Assembly (NCBI GenBank): GCA_963838205.1
Contig: CAWIQF010000015.1
Coordinates: forward strand, 372,001 to 436,000
DNA: 64,000 bases
DNA from: CAIVVT01 sp963838205
Lineage (GTDB): Bacteria; Acidobacteriota; Terriglobia; Bryobacterales; Bryobacteraceae
Reading direction: 5' to 3'
Numbering within the stretch: position 1 is the stretch's first letter; the number at the start of each line of letters is the position of its first letter. The notes under the pieces are model-generated. The model saw only the letters and a program-made list of their open reading frames with translations, was not told the DNA's origin and made no database searches. This document shows, piece after piece, positions 43,829 through 53,106 of the stretch. The position numbers and the translations under genes are program-made.

Positions 43829-44106
43829 GTCTCCGATGTTCCTTTCCCAAATCGCCTATCCGAATATCGCAGGGCTCGGCTCGTTCTTATTGGATGGTCC
43901 TGACCGTCCGCTGGGCTACAAGATTATCATGCCAGAAGAGGCTGGCGTCCAGAGGGTCGTGATCCGCGCCTGGCGATTCAATGGGACGCCCTGCATCAAA
44001 CCATCAATTCCCCAATCTACCGGACGCGACACATGATCCCACTTTCCATCGCGGGAGGCACACAGCGCGAGGCCGCCGCGATTTCTTACCCTGAAGAAGA
44101 ACAGTC

Positions 44107-44991
44107 ATGAAACTGCACGGCATTTTTGTTCCCATTGCGACACCGTTCAACTACGACGGCGAGGTTTACGCGGCCAAGGTTGAGCACAACGTGACGAAGT
44201 GGAACAAGACTGGCCTCGCGGGTTACGTCGTGTGCGGGACGGCGGGCGAGAGTGGGCTGCTCAGCGCGGAAGAGCAGCGGCGGATGCTCGAACTGGCGGC
44301 GCGCTACGCCGCGCCGGAAAAGCTGCTGCTGTGCGGGACGAGCGCGGAGAGCGTGCGCGAGACCGTGCGGCTGATCGAGCGGGCGACGGCGCTCGGCTAC
44401 CGGGCGGCGCTGGTGAGCGCGCCGCACTGCTACCCGAACCTGCTCCACAACGCGGCCAGCCAGACGCTGTTTTTCGGCGCAGTGGCGGACCAGGCGCGGA
44501 TTCCGTTGATCCTGAATAATTCGCCCGCGACGAGCGGCGTGGAGATTGCGGCCGAGACGGTGGCGCGTCTGAGCGCGCATCCGAATATCCTGGCGGTCCT
44601 GGAAGGCTCGGGCGACCTCGAGAAAATGGCTCGGATGATCGCCGAAGCCAAGCCCGGGTTTCAGGTTCTGGCCGGGGCGGTGCAGACTCTGGCCGGAGCG
44701 CTGGCGGCGGGCGCCGTGGGCGCGGTCCTGGACTATGCCAACGCCGCGCCGTACACCGCCATCGCCATCTGGGAGGCGCACCGGCAGAGGGAGTTCGACG
44801 CCGCTCTGGACTGGCAGCGGCGCAGCGCGCGGGCGGCCGTGCTGGTGACGGACCAATACGGCATCCCGGGGCTGAAGTACGCTATGGACCTGAACGGGTA
44901 TTACGGCGGGCCGGTGCGGCTGCCACTCACCGTGGTGGGGCCGCAGGCGAAGCGGGAGATCGAGGAGGCGTTCCGGGATTTGAAGGGCTGA
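44107..44991 (+). CDS. DapA/DHDPS-family protein lacking the Schiff-base lysine
   Basis: 294 residues with the fold of dihydrodipicolinate synthase/N-acetylneuraminate lyase. The opening GIFVPIATPFNYDGEV and CGTAGESGLLS match the family. At the position of E. coli Lys161 (NIVGIKEATGD) the protein has Leu165 (NILAVLEGSGDL); at Tyr133 (LYNVPSR) it has Asn137 (LNNSPAT), and the Tyr107 region (APHCYPN) is also altered. Thr of the relay is kept. The aldol chemistry of the family therefore seems lost or changed. No neighbour hints at a substrate; the small gene 45012 follows. Confidence 0.85.
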   Translation: MKLHGIFVPIATPFNYDGEVYAAKVEHNVTKWNKTGLAGYVVCGTAGESGLLSAEEQRRMLELAARYAAPEKLLLCGTSAESVRETVRLIERATALGYRAALVSAPHCYPNLLHNAASQTLFFGAVADQARIPLILNNSPATSGVEIAAETVARLSAHPNILAVLEGSGDLEKMARMIAEAKPGFQVLAGAVQTLAGALAAGAVGAVLDYANAAPYTAIAIWEAHRQREFDAALDWQRRSARAAVLVTDQYGIPGLKYAMDLNGYYGGPVRLPLTVVGPQAKREIEEAFRDLKG

Positions 44992-45011
44992 GGCGCGGCG
45001 CGCGGAGTCGT

Positions 45012-45173
45012 ATGGGCAAGAAGAAGGAAATCATCGAAATCAAGATCGACCGGCTGAAGCTGATGCGGATCCCCGGGGCGCCGCCGGGGCAGCTTCATGA
45101 GACCAAGAAAGAGAAGGCCGAGCGAATCCGCAAGCAGAAGCACAAGCAGAAGGCGGGGGGACCGGAAGCGTAG
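45012..45173 (+). CDS. Small Lys/Arg-rich protein, 53 residues
   Basis: Frame ATG 45012 to TAG 45171-45173. Starts MGKKKEIIEIKIDRLKLMRI, continues PGAPPGQLHETKKEKAERIR and ends in a highly basic tail (KQKHKQK). The strong charge bias and amphipathic pattern argue for a real small protein, possibly nucleic-acid- or ribosome-bound. It begins 20 bases after the DapA-like stop on the same strand. Function unknown; not identified with a named family. Confidence 0.55.
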   Translation: MGKKKEIIEIKIDRLKLMRIPGAPPGQLHETKKEKAERIRKQKHKQKAGGPEA

Positions 45174-45199
45174 CGTGAAGACAGTGTGAGAGAGGGCGG

Positions 45200-46480
45200 T
45201 TAGCGCGTGGCCGCTTCGCGGCTCGATGCCGCATCTTGGGCTTTCAGGAAATCCTGGGCCTGCCCGCGCGCTTGGCCCAACAGGTCGGACAAGCGGGCGT
45301 CGGCAGCGGACTCGGCGGCGCCCCAAATGAAGCGCGCCGAGAACGAACCCAGGGAACGAAGCTGCAGGTCGTACAGACGCTCTTTGAGCCGGGCGATGAT
45401 GCGCTGGGCCGTGGGGCCGGTTTCGTGCGGGTAGATCAGAACGAACTCATTTTCCGCGCTGCGGCAGGAGAAATCCACTTCGCGCCGGAGTGAGAGCACG
45501 GTTCGAGCCGCGGAATTCAGCAGGCGGGTGAATTGCGGGCACTCCATTGGGGCCAGTTCGCCGTTGGCCAAAACGCTGATGAACACGACCAGACCGCGGA
45601 AAGCGCCCTTAGCCACGAGCAGATCCTGCAGGCTCTGGACCTCAAAATGACCGGTGGGCACCAGCAATTCGGCGATCGGGAAAGTCGGAGGAACGGCGGG
45701 AGCGAGCGCTTCCGGTTGAGATTCCGCCTGGTCCGGAGATTCCGCTGCGTCGTCCGGCGAGGACTGCATCTGAAAGACCCTGATAGTCGGTTGCGAGGCC
45801 GGCGGAGCTTCCATGGCGGGTGCCAGCGCGGGGGCGTGATGGGCGGCGCGGGCCTCGGCGGCCTCCTGAGTCATCTGTTCCCATGACCGGCCGGGGACGT
45901 AGGATACGGTCTGGTCAGCGGTGGGCAGATCGGGGAGGCCGTTGTCCGTCGCAACGGGCTGGCGGGCGGCGGGCGCGTCCTCTTTGGTTATCGCGGGCAG
46001 GACGTGGCGGTCCTTTTCGGACTCCACGGGCGAGACGTCGCGCGTCTTGGTCTCGATCGCCGGGACGGGCCACTCAATGACCGGACTGAGGACGTCCTTC
46101 GACATCCCCGATTCGAATACGCGCCTGGCGACCACGCGTCTGGAGCTGGCCGCGATGGCCTGGGACGCTCCGACGGCGAGGGATTCCGGCAACGCGGAAA
46201 CGCCGCTCTGCGCCAAAGCCCGCTGCGCCGGCGCGGAGTTGGCGAGCAGCTCGCGCAGCGCCTCTTTTTGCACCTGCATGGCGGCATCGAAGGTATTGGC
46301 CTGGAAGCGCTGAAGCAGCGTTTCGAGCGTGTCGCGCTCCGCCGCGCGGGCCTGGAGCTCCTCGTTGCGCTCGCGCAAGCGTTCGTTATTGCCCTTCAAA
46401 TAATCGCAGATGAGCGCAACGCAGGCCGCGCCCAACACGACTACCAAACTGACGAATACTTGAATCTCAAAGGAACCCAA
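45200..46480 (-). CDS. Membrane protein with coiled coil and degenerate GGDEF-like domain
   Basis: 426 residues. One N-terminal membrane segment (VFVSLVVVLGAACVALICDY), then a coiled coil (GNNERLRERNEELQARAAERD), a long low-complexity linker (about 110-260) and a C-terminal domain with RREVDFSCRSAENEFVLIYPHET. The latter resembles GGDEF, with SAENEF in place of GGDEF, so cyclic-di-GMP synthesis is unlikely; a binding or signalling role is possible. Start is a TTG at 46480 and is uncertain. The gap of 232 bases to the next minus gene has an inverted repeat TGGTACCAC/GTGGTACTA and no gene. Confidence 0.7.
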   Translation of the reverse strand: MGSFEIQVFVSLVVVLGAACVALICDYLKGNNERLRERNEELQARAAERDTLETLLQRFQANTFDAAMQVQKEALRELLANSAPAQRALAQSGVSALPESLAVGASQAIAASSRRVVARRVFESGMSKDVLSPVIEWPVPAIETKTRDVSPVESEKDRHVLPAITKEDAPAARQPVATDNGLPDLPTADQTVSYVPGRSWEQMTQEAAEARAAHHAPALAPAMEAPPASQPTIRVFQMQSSPDDAAESPDQAESQPEALAPAVPPTFPIAELLVPTGHFEVQSLQDLLVAKGAFRGLVVFISVLANGELAPMECPQFTRLLNSAARTVLSLRREVDFSCRSAENEFVLIYPHETGPTAQRIIARLKERLYDLQLRSLGSFSARFIWGAAESAADARLSDLLGQARGQAQDFLKAQDAASSREAATR

Positions 46481-46712
46481 AACGGCGTCACTTTCGGAAA
46501 TGCAAGACTACAGCTTCAGTGTAGAGCCAGACGATTCAGTTCGAAATAGGAGAGGCGTCTCAATTTGAACTGGTACCACGAGCTGGGCTCAAAATATAGG
46601 TGGTACTAAAGAGATCTCGGCAATCGTTAGCGTACGGGCGTACTCCGCAGGCCAGGACCGCGCCGCTCAATCACTCGACGGAGGGTGCACAGGGGCGGGC
46701 CAACCGATTGAT

Positions 46713-47468
46713 TTAGAATGGGATGGGTCCTGTGGGCGGGCCGGCGCTAGGTTCGGCCGGGGGCCACTGGGGCCGGCGGGCAGGCTCGTCTTCCTGGAAG
46801 CGCAATTCGCGGTCCAGGAGCATCTCCATGGTCGAGCCACGCTGGAGGGTGGCTTCCGGACCGCGACTCATCATCACGCCGACCAGCCCGGCGGCGGCGC
46901 CGGCGCCGGCCCCGATGCCAGCTCCTTTGGCGCCGCTGGCGACGCCGCCGATCATGGCGCCATAGCCCCCGGTGGTGGCGACGGTCATGGCATCGCCAGC
47001 CTTGTTGGAGTCGCCCTGGATCTTACCTTCGCTACGGTCGATGGTGCCGCGCTGGTCGCCGTCCAGACTGGAGGCGCGGGCGCGGAAGTCGCGGGTGACG
47101 CCGTTGGGCAGGGTGAGGGAATCGAAGCGGATGAACAACTCGGCGCGGCCCTTGACCTTGCCGGCGCGTTTCACCTGGGTGATGGTTCCCGTCACATAAC
47201 TGCCGGGCGGGATCACGATGCGGCTGTCGACCAGCACCGGGAAGGCGGTTTCGAGGTACACGCGATCGCCCTCGGCGGCGCTACGGGTGCTGATGCTGTT
47301 GATCAGGTTGAGCAGGATCTTGGTGCCCGGTTCCACATTGTAGAAATGGGGTTTGGCGGGCGCAGCTTCGGGCGGGGGATTGGCCGGGGGATTGGGCGGG
47401 ACGGGCTCAGGGGCCTGAGCAAACAGGGCCGCTGCGCCAACAACGGGAAGCAGAAAGCGGATCAGCAC
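46713..47468 (-). CDS. Exported glycine-zipper protein, TrbI-like
   Basis: 251 residues with a signal peptide ending near ALFAQ, then a Pro-rich linker, a beta-rich domain (FYNVEPGTKILLNLINSIST, VIPPGSYVTGTITQVKRAGKV) and a Gly/Ala zipper (GAMIGGVASGAKGAGIGAGAG). The beta domain resembles the TrbI/VirB10-like type found in free-standing acidobacterial exported proteins; no other secretion genes are near. A GTG at 47468 with AGAGG eight bases upstream is chosen over the GTG at 47477, where that site would be too close. Confidence 0.62.
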   Translation of the reverse strand: MLIRFLLPVVGAAALFAQAPEPVPPNPPANPPPEAAPAKPHFYNVEPGTKILLNLINSISTRSAAEGDRVYLETAFPVLVDSRIVIPPGSYVTGTITQVKRAGKVKGRAELFIRFDSLTLPNGVTRDFRARASSLDGDQRGTIDRSEGKIQGDSNKAGDAMTVATTGGYGAMIGGVASGAKGAGIGAGAGAAAGLVGVMMSRGPEATLQRGSTMEMLLDRELRFQEDEPARRPQWPPAEPSAGPPTGPIPF

Positions 47469-47906
47469 GACGGGCACCTCTTTCGATTCCGGCCTATCAC
47501 CCTACACCGGGAATGCTCCAGCTTCCACCAGACTAACGCCTGTGGACGCGTGACTCCACCCCCTCAGTTGAACGCGCTGCAACTCCCAGCGGTTGCAAAC
47601 GGAGATCGGCGCGGGTTGGCGGGCGCGGCGGACGTGGACGTCCATCCCAGCGCGTCCGCCCCAGCAAGGAGCCGTGCAGGCCACGATGGTACAGGCGTAG
47701 TTCGCATCCAATCTGGAATAACCTCCGGCCTGAAGCCGGGCCTGGCCGGTGGGCCGCGGCCGCGGCGGTTAGAGCGGCGCGGGAGCGGCAAAACAGAAAG
47801 GGTGTTTCAGTTTTTGTCTGCAAGATAATGATTCTACAGGGTCACAACCGTAAGGCCTTACGGTTTTTCCAAATCGGGCCGGCACAAATGAGGGCCACGG
47901 CGGGCG
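47469..47906 (+). other. Intergenic stretch without convincing genes
   Basis: About 440 bases between the glycine-zipper gene and mutY, both on minus. I see no credible coding frame; short frames at 47502-47711 lack protein-like composition. The first half has mixed-composition sequence that could be decayed. Near the right end is a perfect 20-base palindrome (47846-47865), described separately. Confidence 0.55.
47846..47865 (+). repeat. Perfect 20-bp palindrome followed by T-run
   Basis: AACCGTAAGG and CCTTACGGTT are exact inverted halves with no spacer, followed by TTT on the plus strand. As DNA it could be a dimeric operator; as plus-strand RNA the hairpin plus T-run looks terminator-like, although no plus-strand gene ends nearby. 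It lies 42 bases beyond the mutY stop. Confidence 0.55.
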
Positions 47907-48935
47907 TCAGGCCGGAGTCTCCGACACGGGACGGCCAGCCACGGCCAGGGCTTTGCGGGCGGTGGTGGCTAGCGGCAAACGGGGCAACTCTTCGGCCGCG
48001 ATCCAGTGGAAGCCTTTGGGCGCTTTGACGGGCGCGGTCCGCCAGACCTCAATCAGATAATCGTGGCGGGTGATGGAATGGTGGAACTCGCCCAGCTTCT
48101 CGCGGCGCTCGGCGGCCGGCAGGAAACGCGCTTCGGGCAGCTCCCAGAAGCCGGCCAGACGCTTTTCGCCGGCGCCGCGCTGGCGCATCAGAACACGTCC
48201 CTGCCGCTCTACCAGACACAGCACGACCGACAGCTTGACGGCCTCGCGGCGGCGCGGCAAGACTGGCAACTGATCCTCGATTCCTTGTGCGCGGGCCAGG
48301 CAATGCTCGCGTAACGGGCACAGCAGGCATTGAGGATTCTTAGGCAGACAGACCGTTGCGCCGAGTTCCATCAGGGCCTGGTTGAAATCGCCGGGCCGAC
48401 GCCGGTCCAGGAGAGTCTGGGCGATTTCGGCGAGCCGCGCGCGCACGGACGTGGCGCGGACGTCGCCCGCCTCGGCGGTCAGCCGGCTGAGCACGCGCAC
48501 GACATTGCCATCGAGCACGGCGTGCGGCAAGCCGAAGGCGATGCTGGCGACGGCCGCGGCGGTGTAATCGCCGACGCCGGGCAGGAGTCTGATTCCTCCA
48601 AAAGTCTGCGGGAAGCGGCCGAGAAACGCGATGGCGCGAGCGGCTCGCCACAGGTTGCGCGCGCGGGCGTAATAGCCCAGCCCGCTCCACAGGGCGAGGT
48701 ATTCCGCTTCAGGCGCCTGGGCCAGGGCCAGCGGCTCGGGATAGCGTTCGATGAAGCGCTCGTAGAAGGGAACCACGGCCGCCACGCGCGTCTGCTGCAG
48801 CATGATCTCGGAGAGCAGGATACGCCAGGGATCGCGCGTCTCGCGCCACGGCAGCTCGCGGCGCGCGGACTGATACCACTCGAGCAGCAACTGCCGGAAC
48901 GGACGGGGTCGCAACATGCGTATTGATACAATCAT
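47907..48935 (-). CDS. mutY: A/G-specific adenine glycosylase MutY
   Basis: 342 residues. Removes adenine opposite 8-oxoguanine. Landmarks: LSEIMLQQTRV (catalytic Glu), the helix-hairpin-helix LPGVGDYTAAAVASIAFG with catalytic Asp, and the Fe-S cluster C-x6-C-x2-C-x5-C (CLPKNPQCLLCPLREHC). The C-terminal part (about 235-340) is the NUDIX-like domain that recognises 8-oxoG. Start ATG at 48935; 48917 is an alternative. Divergent from uvrA across 46 bases, placing two repair genes back to back. Confidence 0.95.
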   Translation of the reverse strand: MIVSIRMLRPRPFRQLLLEWYQSARRELPWRETRDPWRILLSEIMLQQTRVAAVVPFYERFIERYPEPLALAQAPEAEYLALWSGLGYYARARNLWRAARAIAFLGRFPQTFGGIRLLPGVGDYTAAAVASIAFGLPHAVLDGNVVRVLSRLTAEAGDVRATSVRARLAEIAQTLLDRRRPGDFNQALMELGATVCLPKNPQCLLCPLREHCLARAQGIEDQLPVLPRRREAVKLSVVLCLVERQGRVLMRQRGAGEKRLAGFWELPEARFLPAAERREKLGEFHHSITRHDYLIEVWRTAPVKAPKGFHWIAAEELPRLPLATTARKALAVAGRPVSETPA

Positions 48936-48981
48936 AAGAGATCCCTCGTTGCGGCCTCGATTTTGAAGGGTTTCTCACACT

Positions 48982-51837
48982 GTGCCAGAGCTGCTGCGGG
49001 TCCGCGGGGCGCGGGTCCATAACCTCAAAAACATCTCCGTCGATCTGCCGCACAACCGGCTGACGGTAGTGACAGGCGTCTCCGGCTCGGGCAAATCTTC
49101 GCTGGTTTTCGACACGATTTACGCCGAGGGTCAGCGCCGTTACGTCGAGTCGCTTTCGGCCTACGCGCGACAGTTTCTCGACCGCATGGAGAAGCCCGCG
49201 GTGGACGAGATCGACGGCATCGCTCCGCCCATCGCCATCCGCCAGAAGAACACGACGCGCAATCCGCGCTCGACCGTTGCGACATCGACCGAGATTTACG
49301 ATTTCCTGCGGCTGCTGTTCGCGCGGGCCGGCCAAACCTGGTGCCCGGCGTGCGAGAAGCCGGTGGTGCGCGACACCGTGGACCCCGTCGCCGCGACGAT
49401 GATGGCGGAGCCGGAGGGCTCGCGCTGGTACGCCCTGTTCCCGATTCACCACGAGCAAGCGGCCGGCGAGCAGGTGCTGAAGGATCACCTGTTCGACTTG
49501 CGCAAGCGTGGTTTCAACCGGCTGTTCCAAGCCGGCCGCATGTTCGAGTTCTCGACGCCGGAGTCGCTGCTCGAAATCGATTTCTCGAAGCCCTTTTACT
49601 CTCTGGTGGATCGCCTGGTCCTGCACAGCGAAGCCGGCCGCGAGGCGCTGCGGCAACGGATCGTGGATACGATCGAGATCTGCTACCGCGAGGCGGGCGA
49701 GGTGATCTTCGAGCAGGCGGGAGAGCCGGAGCCGAAGCGGCTGCGGTTCAGCGAGCGCTTCGCCTGCAAGAGCTGCGGGCGCGAGTTTCTCACCCCCGAA
49801 CCGTCGCTGTTCAGCTTCAACAATCCCTATGGCGCGTGTCCGCAGTGCCAGGGCTTCGGCAACACGATCGACTACGACCTGGACCTGGTGATTCCGGATC
49901 CGTCCAAGTCGCTGGCCGGGGGCGCGGTGGAGCCGTGGACCAAGCCGAACTACGATTGGGGGCTGGAGGAATTCCTCGCGCGCAATGCGGGCCGGGTGCG
50001 GCCCGATGTCGCTTACGCGGAACTGCGCCCGGCGGAGAAGGCCGTTCTGAAAGAGGGCATCAAGAAGTTTTTCCACGCAGTCGAGCGCAAGAAGTACAAA
50101 GTTCACGTCCGCGTTTTCCTGGCGCGCTATCGGGGCTACACCGAGTGCAGCGCGTGCGGCGGCGCGCGGTTGCGCGAGGACGCGCTGTTCGTCCGCGTCG
50201 GCGGCCAGACGATTGCGGGCGTGGCGAAGATGAATATCGCCGAATCGCTGGCCTTTTTCGACGGCCTGCAACTGGGCGCGGAGGAGGCGGCCATCGCCGG
50301 CCGGATTCTGATCGAGGTCCGGCAGCGGCTCCAATTCCTGTACGACGTCGGGCTGGAATACCTCACGCTGGATCGACTTTCGATGACGCTCTCGGGGGGC
50401 GAGGCGCAGCGCATCCAACTGGCGACGTGCTTGGGCTCGCGCCTGGTCGGCGCGACCTACGTGCTGGACGAACCGTCGATCGGCCTGCACCCGCGCGACA
50501 CGGGACGGCTAATCCGCATCCTGCACGATCTGCGCGATCTGGGCAATACGATTCTCGTGGTCGAGCATGACGCCGACCTGATGCGCGCCGCGGACCACGT
50601 GGTCGACATGGGGCCGGGCGCGGGCGAACAGGGTGGCGAGATTACGTTTGAGGGCACGCTCGCCGAGATGCTGGCGCTCGAGCCGGGCGACGGGTCGGCA
50701 CGCCCAGCGCCGCTGACGGCCAGATACCTGCGCGGCGAGCTGAAGACTTCCTTAAAAACTGCGCGGCGGGGCGTAAATCCGAAGCAGACGCTGCGCTTGC
50801 AGGGGTGCCGCGTTCACAATCTGAAGAACATCGACGTGCTGCTGCCGCTCGGCCTGATGACGGTCGTGACGGGCGTCTCGGGTTCCGGCAAATCGACGCT
50901 GGTGCACGACGTGATCTACAAAGCGCTGCAAGCGCGGCTCAATCGCGAGCCGGCCAATGCGGGTTTCGCGAAGGGCGCGGCGTCGAAGCAAGGCGAGCAG
51001 AGCGAGAGCCCGGCCGGGCGGCAGGCGTGCCGCGCGATGACGGGCGCGGAGCGCGTGCGCGAGTTGGTGCTGGTGGATCAGTCGCCCATCGGGCGCACGC
51101 CGCGGTCGAACCCGGTGACCTATTCCAAGGCCTTCGACCCGATCCGCGACCTGTTCGCCTCCACGCCCGAGGCCGAGCGGCGCGGCTACACGCCCGGCCA
51201 TTTCAGTTTCAACATCGCCGGCGGACGCTGTGAAACGTGCCAGGGAGACGGCTCGGTGACCGTAGAAATGCAGTTCCTGGCCGACGTGGAACTGATCTGC
51301 GAGGACTGCCGCGGCACGCGCTACAAGCAGTCGATCCTGGACGTCCGCTACCACGGGCTCAACATCTACGATGTGCTGCAATTGACCATCAGCGAGGCGC
51401 TGGCCTTCTTCGCCGATCGGCCGCGCATCGTCGCGCGGCTGCGGCCGATGGCCGACGTGGGGCTGGGTTACCTGCGGCTGGGACAATCGGCGACGACGCT
51501 TTCGGGCGGCGAGGCGCAACGCGTGAAGCTGGCTTCGCACCTGACGCAATCCGATGCCAAGGGCGTGCTGTACCTGTTCGACGAACCCACGACCGGCCTG
51601 CACTTCGACGACATCGCCAAACTGCTGGACGCGTTTGAGCGCCTGTTGCACAAAGGCGCGTCGCTGCTGATCATCGAGCACAACCTGGAGGTGATCCGCC
51701 ACGCCGATTGGGTCATCGACCTGGGGCCCGAGGGCGGCGACGGCGGCGGCCGCATTGTCGTGGAGGGCACGCCGGAGAGCGTGGCCGCTTGCGAAGCCTC
51801 GTACACCGGCCGGTTCCTGCGGCCGCTTCTCGCCTGA
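48982..51837 (+). CDS. uvrA: Excinuclease ABC subunit A
   Basis: 951 residues. Damage-recognition ATPase of nucleotide excision repair. Two ABC modules: Walker A GVSGSGKSSL and GVSGSGKSTL; signatures LSGGEAQRIQLA and LSGGEAQRVKLA. Zinc-finger cysteines are seen at ACKSCGREF...CPQCQGFG and RCETCQGDG...CEDCRGTRY. DQSPIGRTPRSNPVTY is diagnostic of UvrA. GTG start at 48982. Length is normal. Confidence 0.97.
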   Translation: MPELLRVRGARVHNLKNISVDLPHNRLTVVTGVSGSGKSSLVFDTIYAEGQRRYVESLSAYARQFLDRMEKPAVDEIDGIAPPIAIRQKNTTRNPRSTVATSTEIYDFLRLLFARAGQTWCPACEKPVVRDTVDPVAATMMAEPEGSRWYALFPIHHEQAAGEQVLKDHLFDLRKRGFNRLFQAGRMFEFSTPESLLEIDFSKPFYSLVDRLVLHSEAGREALRQRIVDTIEICYREAGEVIFEQAGEPEPKRLRFSERFACKSCGREFLTPEPSLFSFNNPYGACPQCQGFGNTIDYDLDLVIPDPSKSLAGGAVEPWTKPNYDWGLEEFLARNAGRVRPDVAYAELRPAEKAVLKEGIKKFFHAVERKKYKVHVRVFLARYRGYTECSACGGARLREDALFVRVGGQTIAGVAKMNIAESLAFFDGLQLGAEEAAIAGRILIEVRQRLQFLYDVGLEYLTLDRLSMTLSGGEAQRIQLATCLGSRLVGATYVLDEPSIGLHPRDTGRLIRILHDLRDLGNTILVVEHDADLMRAADHVVDMGPGAGEQGGEITFEGTLAEMLALEPGDGSARPAPLTARYLRGELKTSLKTARRGVNPKQTLRLQGCRVHNLKNIDVLLPLGLMTVVTGVSGSGKSTLVHDVIYKALQARLNREPANAGFAKGAASKQGEQSESPAGRQACRAMTGAERVRELVLVDQSPIGRTPRSNPVTYSKAFDPIRDLFASTPEAERRGYTPGHFSFNIAGGRCETCQGDGSVTVEMQFLADVELICEDCRGTRYKQSILDVRYHGLNIYDVLQLTISEALAFFADRPRIVARLRPMADVGLGYLRLGQSATTLSGGEAQRVKLASHLTQSDAKGVLYLFDEPTTGLHFDDIAKLLDAFERLLHKGASLLIIEHNLEVIRHADWVIDLGPEGGDGGGRIVVEGTPESVAACEASYTGRFLRPLLA

Positions 51838-51864
51838 GCTGCGCTGGCGCACAATGAAAGTGAG

Positions 51865-53106
51865 ATGTTCTGCGCGCTCCTGCTGCTGACGGCGCTCCTG
51901 CAGCAGCCGAAGACTCAGCCGCCGGCAAAGCCCGCTTCGGACCCGCTGGCCGATGCACAGAGCCAGCTCGACGCGGGCCATCCCGAGCAGGCGATCGTCA
52001 TCCTGAAGGACCTCCTAGACAAGAACCCCGACAACTACGGAGTGTGGTTCAATCTGGGCGTGGCCTACGGCCTGGCAGGACAGAACGGCGAATCAGCGGC
52101 CGCCTTCCGCAAGGTGCTGGCGCTGGAGCCGACTCTCTACGAAGCGCAGCTCAACCTCGGTCTGCTGCTGCTGAAGCAGAAGCAATACGCGGAGGCGCTG
52201 GACCTGCTGGCCCAGGCGGCGGCGCAGAAACCGCAGGAAGCGCGGCCGCAACGCCTGCTCGGCCAGGCGCTCGTGGGCGCGGGCAAGTTCTCCGAAGCGG
52301 AAATCAAACTGCGCGCCGCCACGACCCTCGACCCCAAACAGAGCGAAGCTTTCATCCTGCTGGCGCGGGCCCTGGCGGCGCAGGAGAAGTGGGCCGACGC
52401 GGCCGCCGCGATGGCGAAGTACAACGAGTTGAAGCCGGCCGACGGCTCCGCCCGATTGGAGCTGGCGCAGTTTCTAGAGAAGGCGAAGAAACCGGCCGAA
52501 GCCGCGGCCATCTATCGCCAGTTCCCGCACGATGCGGGCGCGATGGAACGCGCCGGCATGCTGGCGCTCGATCTGGGCGATACGAAGCAGGCCGTCGCGA
52601 ACCTCTCGGCCGCGCTGGCGCTGAGCCCGACGCCGGCGCTGCGGTATGCCCTGGCGATGGCGCTCAAATTCGACGGACAACCGGAGCAGGCCATTGAGAT
52701 TGCGACGCCGCTGGTCCAGGCGGAACCGAACAACTTCGATCTGCGCATGTTCTACGGCCGGCTGCTGCGCGATCAGCGGCAGTTCGTGCCCGCCGAGCGG
52801 CAATTCTCGGCGGCGACCAAGCTGAAGCCCGATTCGCTGGAGGCGTGGAAGGAGCTGACCGGCATCCTGCACGTCCAGAACAACTTCACGGCCGCGCTCG
52901 AGGCGTTGGAGAAAACCAGACAACTGGGCGGGGAAGATGCCGTCTACTTCTGGTACCGTGCGATCATGCTGGATGCACTCAAGCAGCCCAAGCCGGCCCT
53001 GGAGAGTTACCAGCGCTTCTTGAGTATGAGCGACGGGAAGCGCCCGGATGAGGAGTTCAAAGCGCGGCAGAGGGTTCGCATCCTGACGAGGGTACTGAAC
53101 AAATGA
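51865..53106 (+). CDS. TPR-repeat protein, probably exported
   Basis: 413 residues with a short hydrophobic N-terminus (MFCALLLLTALLQQ) that may be a signal or anchor. About nine tetratricopeptide repeats cover residues 30-400 (for example NYGVWFNLGVAYGLAGQNGE and YEAQLNLGLLLLKQKQYAEA). TPR arrays scaffold protein complexes; no catalytic domain is present. It overlaps the next gene by four bases (ATGA), so the two are co-translated. Function unknown. Confidence 0.82.
   Translation: MFCALLLLTALLQQPKTQPPAKPASDPLADAQSQLDAGHPEQAIVILKDLLDKNPDNYGVWFNLGVAYGLAGQNGESAAAFRKVLALEPTLYEAQLNLGLLLLKQKQYAEALDLLAQAAAQKPQEARPQRLLGQALVGAGKFSEAEIKLRAATTLDPKQSEAFILLARALAAQEKWADAAAAMAKYNELKPADGSARLELAQFLEKAKKPAEAAAIYRQFPHDAGAMERAGMLALDLGDTKQAVANLSAALALSPTPALRYALAMALKFDGQPEQAIEIATPLVQAEPNNFDLRMFYGRLLRDQRQFVPAERQFSAATKLKPDSLEAWKELTGILHVQNNFTAALEALEKTRQLGGEDAVYFWYRAIMLDALKQPKPALESYQRFLSMSDGKRPDEEFKARQRVRILTRVLNK

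Noticed and set aside
43776..44036. 86-codon plus-strand frame opposite the Fic antitoxin
   Set aside because: Overlaps the antitoxin gene on the other strand and has no ribosome site or recognisable motif.
47502..47711. 69-codon minus frame in the gap before mutY
   Set aside because: No ribosome site, no domain, and similar short frames exist in all six frames there.
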